From the NCBI RefSeq assembly GCF_000960085.1, contig NZ_JYGT01000007.1:248001-312000 (forward strand): a DNA stretch of 64,000 nt, written 5' to 3'. Below the pieces are notes generated by a model. That model was not told the DNA's origin. It saw only the letters and a program-made list of their open reading frames with translations, and made no database searches. Numbering within the stretch: the first letter of the stretch is position 1; every line of letters starts with the position of its first letter. This document shows, in pieces, positions 39,489-49,259 of this stretch. Source of the DNA: Streptococcus infantis. GTDB taxonomy: Bacteria > Bacillota > Bacilli > Lactobacillales > Streptococcaceae. The position numbers and the translations under genes are program-made.

Positions 39489-40838
39489 ATGAAGATTATT
39501 CTTGTCGGAGGGGGAAAAGTAGGTTCTGCCCTCTGTCGTTCACTGGTTGCTGACAACCATGATGTTGTCTTAATTGAACAGAACGAAACTGTTCTAAAAT
39601 ACTTGACCAGCCGTTTTGATATTATGGGAATCGCAGGTAACGGAGCTGACTTTGCTATGTTAGAAGCAGCCAATGTTCAAGATTGTGATATTTTCATTGC
39701 CATGACTCAATACGACGAAGTCAATATGGTTTCGGCTGTTTTAGCCAAAAAAATGGGAGCTAAAGAAACTATTGTTCGTGTCCGCAATCCTGAATATTCC
39801 AATCCCTATTTCAAAGAAAAAAATATTCTTGGATTTTCACTCATTGTAAACCCAGAACTCCTAGCAGCTCGTGCTATCGCCAACATTATAGACTTCCCTA
39901 ATGCTCTTTCTGTTGAGCGTTTTGCAGGTGGATTAGTCAGCTTAATGGAATTCAAGGTACGAAATTTCAGTAATATTTGTCAGATGTCTATTGCTGATTT
40001 CCGTAAAAAGTTTGGTAATGTTATTGTCTGTGCTATCGAACGTGACCACAAACTCATGATTCCTAGTGGAGATATGATTTTAGAAGATAAAGACCGTATC
40101 TTTGTGACAGGAAGTCGTGTCGATATGATGCTCTTCCACAACTATATCAAATCTCGAGTTGTTAAGAGTTTACTCATCATAGGAGCTGGGAAAATTGCTT
40201 ACTATCTCTTAGGTATGTTAAAAGACAGTCGTATCGATACCAAGGTTATTGAGGTCAATCCTGAAAGAGCTGCCTTTTTCAGCGAAAAATTCCCTAAACT
40301 CTATATAGTCCAAGGTGATGGAACAACTAAGGACACCCTCTTAGAAGAAAGTGCACAAAACTATGATGCTGTTGCCACTTTGACAGGAGTCGACGAGGAA
40401 AATATCATTACCTCTATGTTCTTGGATAACATAGGTGTTCAGAAAAATATTACTAAGGTAAACCGAACAAGCCTATTGGAAATCATTCATGCGACAGATT
40501 TCTCAAGTATCATCACCCCTAAAACAATCGCTGTTGATACCATTATGCACTTTATCCATGGTCGTGTAAATGCGCAATATTCTGACCTTCAAGCTATGCA
40601 CCATCTAGCAAATGGACAGGTAGAAACTCTTCAATTCCTGATCAAGGAAGCCAATAAAATGACTGGCAAGCCTTTATCTCAATTGAAGCTCAAAAAGGAT
40701 GTCTTGATTGCTGCTATTATCCGCAATGGAAAAACGATCTTCCCAACAGGAGAAGACACACTCCAAGTCGGTGATAAGCTTGTGGTTATCACTTTGCTAT
40801 CAAACATCACCAAGATTTATGATTTGTTAGAGAGGTAA
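39489..40838 (+). CDS. trkA: Trk-type potassium uptake regulatory protein TrkA
   Basis: The 449-residue peripheral protein has two RCK/TrkA-N domains (MKIILVGGGKVGSALCRSL at residue 1 and LLIIGAGKIAYYLLGMLKD near residue 226), each followed by a TrkA-C domain. This is the full-length duplicated form that gates TrkH with NAD(H) or ATP. trkH follows after 3 bp. The protein differs from the shorter pneumococcal CabP, a c-di-AMP-binding single-RCK protein. Confidence 0.94.
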   Translation: MKIILVGGGKVGSALCRSLVADNHDVVLIEQNETVLKYLTSRFDIMGIAGNGADFAMLEAANVQDCDIFIAMTQYDEVNMVSAVLAKKMGAKETIVRVRNPEYSNPYFKEKNILGFSLIVNPELLAARAIANIIDFPNALSVERFAGGLVSLMEFKVRNFSNICQMSIADFRKKFGNVIVCAIERDHKLMIPSGDMILEDKDRIFVTGSRVDMMLFHNYIKSRVVKSLLIIGAGKIAYYLLGMLKDSRIDTKVIEVNPERAAFFSEKFPKLYIVQGDGTTKDTLLEESAQNYDAVATLTGVDEENIITSMFLDNIGVQKNITKVNRTSLLEIIHATDFSSIITPKTIAVDTIMHFIHGRVNAQYSDLQAMHHLANGQVETLQFLIKEANKMTGKPLSQLKLKKDVLIAAIIRNGKTIFPTGEDTLQVGDKLVVITLLSNITKIYDLLER

Positions 40839-40841
40839 GCT

Positions 40842-42281
40842 ATGAATAGAAGTATGGTACGCTTTCTTCTTGCAAAACTACTCTTGATTGAAGCTGGGTT
40901 ACTTTTAGTTCCTGTTGGTATTGCTCTTTACTATCGAGAATCTAATCAAGTTTTTACAGCTCTTTTCTCTACCATCGGGATTCTTGTTGTCCTAGGTCTA
41001 CTCGGAATCATCAAAAAGCCTAAAAAACAACGTATCTATGCTAAAGAAGGAGTCTTAATTGTTGCCCTATGTTGGATCCTCTGGTCTTTCTTTGGCTCCC
41101 TTCCCTTTGTCTTTTCAGGTCAAATCCCCAATTTTATCGATGCCTTCTTCGAAACTAGTTCCGGCTTCACTACTACGGGAGCAACTATCTTAAATGACGT
41201 TTCTGTCTTAAGCCGTTCTCTTCTATTTTGGAGAAGTTTCACCCACCTCATCGGAGGTATGGGGGTGCTAGTTTTTGCCCTAGCTATTATGGACAATGCT
41301 AAAAACAGCCACTTAGAGGTTATGAAGGCCGAGGTCCCTGGACCAGTATTTGGTAAGGTTGTGTCTAAGCTAAAAAATACAGCACAAATCCTCTACATCC
41401 TGTATCTAGCAATGTTCGCCCTCTTTGTAGTGATTTATTATCTTGCCGGTATGCCACTCTACGATAGTTTTGTTATCGCTATGGGAACTGCTGGGACTGG
41501 TGGTTTCACGGTTTACAATGATGGAATCGCCCACTATAATAGTTCTCTCATTACCTATCTGACGAGTGTTGGGGTCTTGATGTTTGGTGTCAATTTCAAC
41601 CTCTACTACTATCTCATGCTTCGTCGAGTCAAGGAATTCTTTTTCGATGAGGAGCTTCGTGCTTATCTCTTGATTGTCGTCGTTTCTACCGGCTTAATTA
41701 CTCTCAATACACTCCACCTTTATAGTGGCGTTTCACAAAGTTTTGAGATGGCCTTCTTCCAAGTCTCTAATATCATCACTACAACTGGTTTCGGTTACGG
41801 CAACATTACAAATTGGCCTTTGTTTTCACAATATATTTTACTGATGCTGATGGCGATTGGTGGTTCTGCTGGATCTACTGCTGGTGGTCTCAAAGTAATG
41901 CGTGGAGTTATTCTAGCTAAAATTGCTAAAAATCAATTTTTGTCTACCATATCCCCTCACCGTGTTTTAACTCTCCATGTTAACCAAACGGTAATTGATA
42001 AGGACACCCAACACAAGATTCTCAAGTACTTTGTAGTTTACATTATGATTCTACTCAGCTTAATGTTCATTATCAGTTTAGATGCTAACAATTTAATGAT
42101 TGTTACGAGTGCCGTTTTCAGTTGCTTTAACAATATCGGCCCAATTCTCGGAACAACCTCAAGTTTCTCAATTTTTAGTCCATTTTCAAAACTCCTCCTA
42201 TCCTTTGCAATGATTGCAGGACGTCTTGAAATTTATCCAATCATATTACTCTTTATGAAGCGAACCTGGTCTAAGCGTTAG
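40842..42281 (+). CDS. trkH: Potassium uptake channel subunit TrkH
   Basis: The 479-residue integral membrane protein has the four-fold repeated helix-pore-helix units of the SKT family. The selectivity-filter loops include TSSGFTTTGAT near residue 109, MGTAGTGGFTVYND near residue 214 and TTTGFGYGN near residue 313. It pairs with trkA in one transcript that ends in a hairpin 20 bp after the stop. Confidence 0.95.
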   Translation: MNRSMVRFLLAKLLLIEAGLLLVPVGIALYYRESNQVFTALFSTIGILVVLGLLGIIKKPKKQRIYAKEGVLIVALCWILWSFFGSLPFVFSGQIPNFIDAFFETSSGFTTTGATILNDVSVLSRSLLFWRSFTHLIGGMGVLVFALAIMDNAKNSHLEVMKAEVPGPVFGKVVSKLKNTAQILYILYLAMFALFVVIYYLAGMPLYDSFVIAMGTAGTGGFTVYNDGIAHYNSSLITYLTSVGVLMFGVNFNLYYYLMLRRVKEFFFDEELRAYLLIVVVSTGLITLNTLHLYSGVSQSFEMAFFQVSNIITTTGFGYGNITNWPLFSQYILLMLMAIGGSAGSTAGGLKVMRGVILAKIAKNQFLSTISPHRVLTLHVNQTVIDKDTQHKILKYFVVYIMILLSLMFIISLDANNLMIVTSAVFSCFNNIGPILGTTSSFSIFSPFSKLLLSFAMIAGRLEIYPIILLFMKRTWSKR

Positions 42282-42299
42282 CAATGTTATTATCAAAAA

Positions 42300-42332
42300 G
42301 CACATCCTTCAAAAAATGAGGGATGTTTTTTT
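42300..42332 (+). terminator. Intrinsic terminator after trkA-trkH
   Basis: ACATCCTTC and GAGGGATGT flank an AT loop, followed by a T run. Confidence 0.8.
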
Positions 42333-42445
42333 CTGTTGATAAGATTTTTAAAAGACAATTGAGAGTCAAAAAATAACACTTGGGAAAAAGATGATTTTTC
42401 ATGAATCATTTTAGTTATAATTTTAAAAAAACGTAGGGGTTTTAT

Positions 42446-43072
42446 ATGGAAAAAATGAACAAATCAATCCAACTTCTTTTATTGATTTCCTTGGTATACT
42501 TAGGCTGCTGTAGTTGCTTAGTTTGGCCTGGTATTGCTTTAACACTCAAACAATCCTGCTTTTACTTTTTACTTCTCTTACTGTTTTTAGCAGGTATCTG
42601 TACATTTATCCACTATCTTTCAGGACATAATCATCTAAAAAGTCAACTACATAATCGTAGTCGATCCTTCTTTTTATTGTATAGCAGCATGGTTATCATT
42701 AACCTTGCTGGAGTCTGTTTTATTTTATTTGAAAGCATAAGCACTGACACTCTACTACAAAAAGAAATCGTTGACTTGTTACTCATCTCTTTCTTTTTCC
42801 TTTTCGGACTTGATATTGCTACCTTTCTGCCGTTAAACAAATGGAGAAAATTACCAACTCATAAAAAGACAGGCAGGCTAACAACTCTTATCTTTCTTAG
42901 TTTATTTTTTCTGCACAATCCTTTAACCATATTTTCTGTCAGTTTTTATATCCTTTTGGGAGTCAGCTTTCTAAACTTTTTATTTCCTAAAACCTTAAGA
43001 CAAGATTTATCCTTCTATAGTCATTTAATTCGAAACATCTTACTTGTTTTATCTACGCTTATGTTCTGGTAA
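42446..43072 (+). CDS. Membrane protein of unknown function
   Basis: I do not recognise this gene. The 208-residue protein is very hydrophobic, with about six membrane helices (around 8-28, 32-52, 70-92, 108-130, 145-165, 185-207) and short, basic cytoplasmic loops. The first helix holds a cysteine cluster (GCCSCLVWPG). It has its own TATAAT (42416-42421) and AGGGG six bases before the ATG. An inverted repeat ATGATT-7-AATCAT (42391-42409) lies just upstream of the -10 and may be an operator. The following gene is a CPBP protease homologue with a separate promoter. Confidence 0.6.
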   Translation: MEKMNKSIQLLLLISLVYLGCCSCLVWPGIALTLKQSCFYFLLLLLFLAGICTFIHYLSGHNHLKSQLHNRSRSFFLLYSSMVIINLAGVCFILFESISTDTLLQKEIVDLLLISFFFLFGLDIATFLPLNKWRKLPTHKKTGRLTTLIFLSLFFLHNPLTIFSVSFYILLGVSFLNFLFPKTLRQDLSFYSHLIRNILLVLSTLMFW

Positions 43073-43092
43073 TTAATAGAATTCCTATCCAA

Positions 43093-43105
43093 AGTATGCT
43101 ATAAT
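43093..43105 (+). promoter_or_regulatory. Extended -10 promoter of the CPBP gene
   Basis: ATGCTATAAT contains TG-N-TATAAT with the hexamer at 43100-43105, 28 bp before the ATG at 43133. AGGAG lies in between. Confidence 0.65.
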
Positions 43106-43132
43106 GAAATAAATTTTTTAGGAGATATATGA

Positions 43133-43837
43133 ATGAATTTTTTTAAAGATTATCGTAAACGATTGATTTGGCTAGGAATCTTTCTTGTCGCTATGTGCCT
43201 ATCACAAGTTCCTATCGTAACCTTAATGTTACTTCAAAAAACTCAACTTGGATCTATCTGGTCATCTCTAATAGTGGGGCTTGTATCTACTGTTATTGTT
43301 ACACTTTTTTTATATGGTGCTCACAAAAGTAAGTTATTAAACCTAAAATCGAAACTCTTCACTATTAATGACGCCCCTCGAATCGCTCTTAGTTATGTAG
43401 CCGTTGTCGCTGGAAATATGATTGGTGCGATTTGGTTGCAACTTCTGAAGCAAACAACTACTTCGAATCAAGAGACTATCAATAGCATCATGTCAGAAAG
43501 CTCTCTAATTTCCAGCATTTTCGTGGTTGCAATAGTGGCACCTATTTGTGAGGAAGTTATCTGTCGAGGTATCATACCTACTAAACTCTTCGAAGGATAC
43601 GAAAAAATTGGGTATATTTTCGGTTGGTTTATCTTCACTATAGCACATACCCCAACAAATCCACCTTCTTTCTTGATCTATGGCTGGATGTCTGCCGTCC
43701 TAACTTGGACTGCTTATCGCACCAAACGTCTAGAGATGTCTATCTTCCTCCATTTAGTAATTAATGGAATGAGCATTCTATTGCTTATCCTCCTTACATT
43801 TCTTATCAAGGTTGTTGGTATAGATGCCATTCAATAA
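43133..43837 (+). CDS. CPBP-family intramembrane metalloprotease (Abi/CAAX type)
   Basis: The 234-residue polytopic protein has the family motifs EEVICRGIIPTKLF near residue 140, the FTIAHTPTN segment near residue 165 and HLVINGMS near residue 204. Together these provide the glutamates and histidines of the active site. The start at 43133 is preferred over an ATG four bases earlier, whose frame stops after five codons. In streptococci such proteins often act in bacteriocin self-immunity, but no bacteriocin gene is near. Its substrate is unknown. Confidence 0.85.
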   Translation: MNFFKDYRKRLIWLGIFLVAMCLSQVPIVTLMLLQKTQLGSIWSSLIVGLVSTVIVTLFLYGAHKSKLLNLKSKLFTINDAPRIALSYVAVVAGNMIGAIWLQLLKQTTTSNQETINSIMSESSLISSIFVVAIVAPICEEVICRGIIPTKLFEGYEKIGYIFGWFIFTIAHTPTNPPSFLIYGWMSAVLTWTAYRTKRLEMSIFLHLVINGMSILLLILLTFLIKVVGIDAIQ

Positions 43838-43867
43838 ATGAAGGTTCCACTACTAATATAATTTAAA

Positions 43868-43906
43868 ATAAAAAGACTAGAAATCTATCTAATTTCTAGT
43901 CTTTTT
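43868..43906 (+). terminator. Terminator after the CPBP gene
   Basis: AAAAAGACTAGAAAT pairs with ATTTCTAGTCTTTTT and ends in a T run. Both flanks suit either strand, but the plus-strand gene is nearest. Confidence 0.8.
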
Positions 43907-44122
43907 TGTCTATATAAAACCGAAACACGAATTAGGTGTGAGAAGTTGAGACACGAAGTTAGTGGTAGTCTACTGGTTCGCTTTCTATCTGTTACGATAA
44001 GACGGAAAAACCCACGAATCGATACCATTCGTGGGTTTTGCCTAGTGAAGCGTTTAGGTAAACCGCCATAGCGGTTACCGTCAAATGACAGCAACTTTGT
44101 GTTGCTAGTAATTTGTAACGAT
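43907..44122 (-). other. Structured 3' region of prfC and unexplained spacer
   Basis: The first hundred bases hold an imperfect direct repeat (ACACGAATTAG near 43926 and ACACGAAGTTAG near 43951) and no gene. Nearer to prfC on the minus strand come AGCAAC-5-GTTGCT and GGTAACCGC-TAT-GGCGGTTTACC hairpins, then the terminator. The 69-codon frame that covers the stretch has no ribosome-binding site and looks spurious. It might be a decayed repeat element or a processed 3' RNA. Confidence 0.4.
44004..44040 (-). terminator. Strong intrinsic terminator of prfC
   Basis: AAAACCCACGAAT pairs perfectly with ATTCGTGGGTTTTT on the minus strand around a 7-base loop. It lies about 85 bp after the prfC stop. 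Confidence 0.8.
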
Positions 44123-45667
44123 TTACATCTTTTCCTCTAATTCCACATCTGGATACTTATCTGCAAACCAGCGGAGGGCAAAGTCATTTTCAAAGAGGAA
44201 GACAGGTTGGTCAAAGCGGTCTTTAGCCAAGATATTCCGGCTTGAAGACATGCGCTCATCTAAGTCTTCTGGTTTGATCCAACGAACGGTCTTTTTACCC
44301 ATTGGGCTCATGACCACCTCGGCATTGTACTCATTTTCCATGCGGTGCTTGAAGACTTCAAACTGGAGTTGCCCAACTGCACCTAACATGTATTCACCTG
44401 TTTGGTAGTTGGTATAAAGCTGAATAGCTCCTTCTTGAACCAATTGCTCGATTCCCTTGTGGAAGGATTTTTGCTTCATAACGTTCTTAGCAGAAACTTT
44501 CATGAAAATTTCAGGGGTAAAGGTTGGCAGTGGTTCAAATTCAAATTTGTTTTTCCCAACTGTCAAAGTATCTCCCACCTGATAAGTACCAGTATCGTAA
44601 ACTCCGATAATATCTCCTGCTACGGCATTGGTGACATTCTCACGAGTTTCTGCCATAAACTGGGTGACATTAGAAAGTTTGGCTCCTTTACCAGTACGAG
44701 GGAGATTGACACTCATTCCACGCTCAAATTCGCCCGATACGATACGGACAAAAGCGATGCGGTCACGGTGACGAGGATCCATGTTGGCTTGGATTTTAAA
44801 GACAAAACCTGAGAAGTCTTTGTCATACGGATCGACAAGTTCACCGTCTGTTTTTTTGTGTCCATGAGGTTCTGGAGCAAACTTGAGGAAGGTTTCAAGG
44901 AAGGTCTGCACCCCAAAGTTGGTGAGGGCTGAGCCAAAGAAGACTGGTGTCAAATCACCTGCAAGAATAGCTTCCTCTGAGAATTCATTCCCTGCTTCAT
45001 TCAGGAGTTCGATATCTTCTTTTACTTGCTCATAGAATGGGTTGCTAGCAAAGAGCTTATCGCCATCTTCTAGACTGGCAAAGCGTTCGTCCCCTTTATA
45101 AAGTTCCAAACGTTGGTTATAAAGGTCATAAAGTCCTTCAAAGGCTTTCCCCATCCCGATCGGCCAGTTCATCGGGTAACTCGCAATTCCCAAGACTTCT
45201 TCCAATTCTTGCAAAAGGTCTAGTGGTTCACGACCATCTCGGTCCAACTTATTCATAAAGGTAAAGACTGGAATCCCACGATGTTTAACAACCTCAAATA
45301 ATTTTTTGGTTTGGGCCTCGATACCCTTGGCAGAGTCCACCACCATGACGGCAGCATCCACCGCCATCAAGGTACGATAGGTATCTTCTGAGAAATCCTC
45401 GTGTCCTGGAGTGTCTAGGATATTTACGCGCTTACCATCGTAGTCAAACTGCATAACAGATGAAGTGACTGAAATCCCACGTTGTTTCTCGATATCCATC
45501 CAGTCTGACTTAGCAAAGTTTCCTGTTTTCTTCCCTTTTACAGTACCTGCCTCACGAATCTCTCCCCCAAAATAGAGCAATTGCTCAGTAATGGTTGTTT
45601 TCCCAGCGTCCGGGTGAGAGATGATGGCAAAGGTACGGCGTTTTTTAATTTCTTCTTGAATACTCAT
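44123..45667 (-). CDS. prfC: Peptide chain release factor 3
   Basis: This translational GTPase recycles RF1 and RF2. The 514-residue protein has G1 [15 protein letters not shown] near residue 18, the G2/G3 region [14 protein letters not shown] and [14 protein letters not shown], and G4 FMNKLDRDG near residue 138. The RF3-specific C-terminal domains include [24 protein letters not shown]. It is transcribed alone, and its 3' region is unusually structured. Confidence 0.97.
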   Translation of the reverse strand: MSIQEEIKKRRTFAIISHPDAGKTTITEQLLYFGGEIREAGTVKGKKTGNFAKSDWMDIEKQRGISVTSSVMQFDYDGKRVNILDTPGHEDFSEDTYRTLMAVDAAVMVVDSAKGIEAQTKKLFEVVKHRGIPVFTFMNKLDRDGREPLDLLQELEEVLGIASYPMNWPIGMGKAFEGLYDLYNQRLELYKGDERFASLEDGDKLFASNPFYEQVKEDIELLNEAGNEFSEEAILAGDLTPVFFGSALTNFGVQTFLETFLKFAPEPHGHKKTDGELVDPYDKDFSGFVFKIQANMDPRHRDRIAFVRIVSGEFERGMSVNLPRTGKGAKLSNVTQFMAETRENVTNAVAGDIIGVYDTGTYQVGDTLTVGKNKFEFEPLPTFTPEIFMKVSAKNVMKQKSFHKGIEQLVQEGAIQLYTNYQTGEYMLGAVGQLQFEVFKHRMENEYNAEVVMSPMGKKTVRWIKPEDLDERMSSSRNILAKDRFDQPVFLFENDFALRWFADKYPDVELEEKM

Positions 45668-45793
45668 AGCTTCTCTTTCTTTCTACTTTTTTAATTATTT
45701 CAATTTATAATCACTCTTTATTACATCGGACCCTAACATTCCTTTCAACACTCCATTATATCGGATTTTAGAGAGTTTTTCAATTGCTTACAC

Positions 45794-45826
45794 AAGAAAA
45801 AGCAGGTCAAGATACTAGACCTGCTC
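45794..45826 (-). terminator. Terminator after the tandem membrane-protein genes
   Basis: AGCAGGTC and GACCTGCT pair with a 9-base loop, followed by TTTTTC on the minus strand. Confidence 0.75.
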
Positions 45827-45876
45827 TTCAGATTCTTTTGTTCAATATTCATTTTGTATCGCTAGTTACAATCTCT

Positions 45877-46569
45877 TCAAAATTTAATTTTTTCTAGAGC
45901 AATTTTCTTTTGCCAACGTTTCTTGAACAAGATATCAAAAAGTACTAGGGCTGAAGAAAGAATGATTGAAACCAGAAGATACTTTATCCATATAGGGGCA
46001 TCTGGAATAAAAGGCGTCGTATTCAAAAGCCCATAGTTTCCACCTGTCACTTGATTGACTCCAACTAGGAAAAGGTTGAGAATAAAAGTGTAGGCGATAA
46101 TTCGATACTTTTTAAGTAGGTTTTTATCGTAGTGATTCATGAGATAAACCAGGGAATTGACCAAGAGGGCATAATGGCCAATCAGGAAAGAAAAGCTGGT
46201 AATATGCGGGAAATCATAGGGGTCAAAAACAGGATAGCCTAAAGCAAATACTGCGCCGCTGGCTCCCATAAGGGCAAAATACTGCTTAGTTTTCCATTTG
46301 TCAGGTAAGAAAACAACCGCGAACATGGCCAAACGGCAATGGTAAAGAGGCAGGCTGTTCGAAAATGGAATGCTAAAACCTATATACCAAGTATAAAGAG
46401 CTAGCAATTGCGCTATTTGAATCCACTTAAACAATCGAACAAATTTGGGGTTTTTGTAGTAAGTAAGAGAAGCATAAATAGACAAGGCAAGAAGGCCTAT
46501 CATGACACCGTACCAAAAAATCGGAATAGGCGGTGGCGTCGTTTGGGTTCTTGTAATAAAATGATGCAT
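45877..46569 (-). CDS. TIGR02206/YwaF-like membrane protein, copy 2
   Basis: The 230-residue protein has about six to seven membrane helices and conserved polar positions such as LPLYHCRLAMFA, FSFLIGHYALLVN and VNQVTGGNYGLLN. It is clearly a paralogue of the gene upstream, with matching segments in the same order (FYHSRMAMWI, NNVFGHWALLAN, ANLLTGGNYGFM). The family is widespread in Firmicutes and uncharacterised. A His in the shared HxxxA motif, an Asn and the Gly-Asn-Tyr turn recur in both copies and may form a polar site within the membrane. Confidence 0.75.
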   Translation of the reverse strand: MHHFITRTQTTPPPIPIFWYGVMIGLLALSIYASLTYYKNPKFVRLFKWIQIAQLLALYTWYIGFSIPFSNSLPLYHCRLAMFAVVFLPDKWKTKQYFALMGASGAVFALGYPVFDPYDFPHITSFSFLIGHYALLVNSLVYLMNHYDKNLLKKYRIIAYTFILNLFLVGVNQVTGGNYGLLNTTPFIPDAPIWIKYLLVSIILSSALVLFDILFKKRWQKKIALEKIKF

Positions 46570-46603
46570 AAAGTCTCCTTAAGGTAACGAATTCAGTTGT
46601 ATA

Positions 46604-47278
46604 TTAACTATTCTTATGTTTATATTTAACGAGTTGATTGATAAGGATGAGAATACCTGTCATCAAACTGGTCACTATCAAATAGTTAAGCAAACTACCA
46701 TGATCCCCAATCACAGGTGGCTTGCTCATAAAGCCATAATTTCCTCCTGTCAAGAGGTTGGCAAGAAAGATAATGGCATTAACCCCAAAAGTCATCTGGC
46801 ATATTTTCCATGTATCCCCTTTTTCAACTTTATAATATCTAACAAGATAAATCAAGCAGTTAGCCAAGAGGGCCCAGTGTCCGAAAACATTGTTCACAGA
46901 CGAAACATGAGGGAAAGGAAAAGGATAAAAGACTGGATAAACCAAAGCCATGATAGAACCAAAAACTCCCACTAATGCAAAGTATTGTTTAAAAAAGGTC
47001 TTATTAGGGGCAAAAAGAATTATCCACATAGCCATGCGACTGTGGTAAAAAGGGAGAGCCTCAGAAAGAGGCAGGCGTGCAGCAATATACCAAGCGTTGA
47101 TAATGAGCAACTGAATCAATTGTCCCCAATACCAAAAGTTTCTGTAACCTTTAGACGATGCGAAACGAATCGATAAAACAGCTATGATTACCAAAGAAGT
47201 AGGTAATAAAAAGTACCAGGCTCCCAAATGGGGAGGAACCGTTTTTTTACTGGTGAAAAGTAACTCCCAAAGCGTCAT
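46604..47278 (-). CDS. TIGR02206/YwaF-like membrane protein, copy 1
   Basis: The 224-residue polytopic protein is the first of a tandem pair separated by 34 bp, probably one transcript. Helices alternate with short loops, and the TGGNYGFMSKPP segment near residue 183 is the best-kept family mark. The two copies have diverged well beyond recent duplication. No enzyme or transporter motif is apparent, so I assign only a family. Confidence 0.75.
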   Translation of the reverse strand: MTLWELLFTSKKTVPPHLGAWYFLLPTSLVIIAVLSIRFASSKGYRNFWYWGQLIQLLIINAWYIAARLPLSEALPFYHSRMAMWIILFAPNKTFFKQYFALVGVFGSIMALVYPVFYPFPFPHVSSVNNVFGHWALLANCLIYLVRYYKVEKGDTWKICQMTFGVNAIIFLANLLTGGNYGFMSKPPVIGDHGSLLNYLIVTSLMTGILILINQLVKYKHKNS

Positions 47279-47442
47279 ATGTCATCCTTAACGTGTTCTA
47301 GTTGAGTCAATTCTACATCCTTTTTACCAACTAAAAACGACTGTTATTCTTTCTTCTAATTTCAACCATTATATCGAAATAAAAAGTATTTTTCAATTTC
47401 TGTTTCTTTTTAGCTTGGCTTGCCTTATTTATAGGAAAATAT

Positions 47443-47450
47443 GGTAAAAT
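47443..47450 (+). promoter_or_regulatory. Extended -10 promoter of gatCAB
   Basis: ATGGTAAAAT carries TG-N-TAAAAT with the hexamer at 47445-47450, 40 bp before gatC. Confidence 0.55.
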
Positions 47451-47490
47451 AGAACAGATAAAGAATCATCATTTCACGAAAGGATATCCG

Positions 47491-47793
47491 ATGAAAATTA
47501 CGCAAGAAGAGGTAACTCACGTTGCCAATCTTTCAAAATTAAAATTCTCAGAAGAAGAAACTGCAGAGTTTGCGAAAACACTCTCAAAAATTGTTGATAT
47601 GGTCGAATTGCTCAGTGAAGTCGACACTACTGGTGTTGTACCTACTACAACGATGGCTGACCGTAAAACTGTTCTCCGACCTGATGTGGCTGAAGAAGGA
47701 ACAGACCGTGACCGCTTGTTTAAAAATGTACCTGAAAAAGATAACTACTATATCAAGGTGCCAGCTATCCTAGATGATGGAGGAGATGCCTAA
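47491..47793 (+). CDS. gatC: Aspartyl/glutamyl-tRNA amidotransferase subunit C
   Basis: The 100-residue subunit ties GatA to GatB in the enzyme that converts misacylated Glu-tRNA(Gln) or Asp-tRNA(Asn) into the amidated form. Its N-terminal [20 protein letters not shown] and the central [10 protein letters not shown] with LRPDVAEEG are typical. The start has AAAGGAT upstream. Its stop overlaps the gatA start by 1 bp. Confidence 0.96.
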   Translation: MKITQEEVTHVANLSKLKFSEEETAEFAKTLSKIVDMVELLSEVDTTGVVPTTTMADRKTVLRPDVAEEGTDRDRLFKNVPEKDNYYIKVPAILDDGGDA

Positions 47794-49259
47794 TGACTTT
47801 TAATCATAAAACGATTGAAGAGCTGCACAACCTCCTTGTTTCTAAGGAAATTTCAGCAACAGAACTAACACAAGCAACGCTTGAAGATATCAAGGCGCGT
47901 GAAGAAGCTATCAATGCCTTTGTCACTATCGCTGAAGAGCAAGCTCTTGCTCAAGCTAAAGCTATTGACGAGGCTGGAATCGACGCTGACAATGTCCTTT
48001 CAGGAATTCCACTAGCCGTTAAGGATAATATCTCTACAGACGGCATTCTGACAACTGCAGCCTCAAAAATGCTTTATAACTACGAGCCAATCTTTGATGC
48101 GACAGCTGTTGCCAATGCAAAATCTAAGGGCATGATTGTTGTCGGAAAAACCAATATGGACGAGTTTGCCATGGGAGGTTCTGGTGAAACATCTTACTAC
48201 GGTGCAACTAAAAATGCCTGGGACCACAGCAAGGTTCCTGGTGGATCATCTAGTGGTTCCGCAGCTTCTGTAGCTTCAGGACAAGTCCGTTTATCACTTG
48301 GTTCTGATACTGGTGGTTCTATCCGCCAACCTGCTGCCTTCAACGGGATTGTTGGTCTCAAACCAACCTACGGAACAGTTTCACGTTTCGGTCTGATTGC
48401 CTTTGGTAGCTCGTTAGACCAGATTGGTCCTTTTGCTCCAACTGTTAAGGAAAACGCCCTATTGCTCAATGCGATTGCCAGCGAAGATACCAAAGACTCT
48501 ACTTCTGCACCTGTTCGTGTAGCAGACTTTACTTCTAAGATTGGTCAAGACATCAAGGGTATGAAGATTGCCCTTCCTAAGGAATACCTTGGTGAAGGTA
48601 TTGATCCAGAAGTTAAAGAAACCATCCTCAACGCCGCTAAGCACTTTGAAAAGCTAGGTGCTATCGTTGAAGAAGTGAGCCTTCCACACTCTAAATACGG
48701 AGTTGCCGTTTACTACATCATCGCTTCATCTGAAGCTTCATCAAACTTGCAACGATTTGACGGTATCCGCTATGGTTTCCGTGCTGAAGATGCTAAGAAC
48801 TTGGATGAGATCTATGTGAACACTCGTAGCCAAGGATTCGGTGACGAAGTGAAACGTCGGATCATGCTTGGTACTTTCAGTCTTTCATCAGGTTACTACG
48901 ATGCCTACTACAAGAAAGCTGGTCAAGTTCGTACCCTTATTATCCAAGATTTCGAAAAAGTATTTGCAGATTACGACCTCATCCTTGGTCCAACATCTCC
49001 AAGCGTGGCCTTTGACTTGGATTCGCTCAACCACGATCCAGTTGCTATGTACTTGGCGGATCTCTTGACAATCCCAGTTAACTTGGCTGGTCTACCAGGA
49101 ATTTCGATTCCTGCAGGATTTGCTCAAGGTCTACCAGTAGGTTTACAATTGATTGGTCCGAAGTATTCTGAAGAAACCATTTACCAAGTTGCTGCTGCCT
49201 TTGAAGCAACAACAGACTACCACAAACAACAACCCGTGATTTTTGGAGGTGATAACTAA
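47793..49259 (+). CDS. gatA: Aspartyl/glutamyl-tRNA amidotransferase subunit A
   Basis: The 488-residue amidase-signature protein releases ammonia from glutamine for transamidation. Catalytic Lys lies in LAVKDNIST near residue 75, and the Ser-cisSer pair in [16 protein letters not shown] and [13 protein letters not shown] at about 150-180. Length is normal. It overlaps gatC and gatB by 1 bp each, so subunits are made in step. Confidence 0.97.
   Translation: MTFNHKTIEELHNLLVSKEISATELTQATLEDIKAREEAINAFVTIAEEQALAQAKAIDEAGIDADNVLSGIPLAVKDNISTDGILTTAASKMLYNYEPIFDATAVANAKSKGMIVVGKTNMDEFAMGGSGETSYYGATKNAWDHSKVPGGSSSGSAASVASGQVRLSLGSDTGGSIRQPAAFNGIVGLKPTYGTVSRFGLIAFGSSLDQIGPFAPTVKENALLLNAIASEDTKDSTSAPVRVADFTSKIGQDIKGMKIALPKEYLGEGIDPEVKETILNAAKHFEKLGAIVEEVSLPHSKYGVAVYYIIASSEASSNLQRFDGIRYGFRAEDAKNLDEIYVNTRSQGFGDEVKRRIMLGTFSLSSGYYDAYYKKAGQVRTLIIQDFEKVFADYDLILGPTSPSVAFDLDSLNHDPVAMYLADLLTIPVNLAGLPGISIPAGFAQGLPVGLQLIGPKYSEETIYQVAAAFEATTDYHKQQPVIFGGDN

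Noticed and set aside
43885-44094. 69-codon minus-strand frame over the structured prfC 3' region
   Set aside because: It lacks a ribosome-binding site, crosses two terminator hairpins and has an arginine-rich, non-coding composition.
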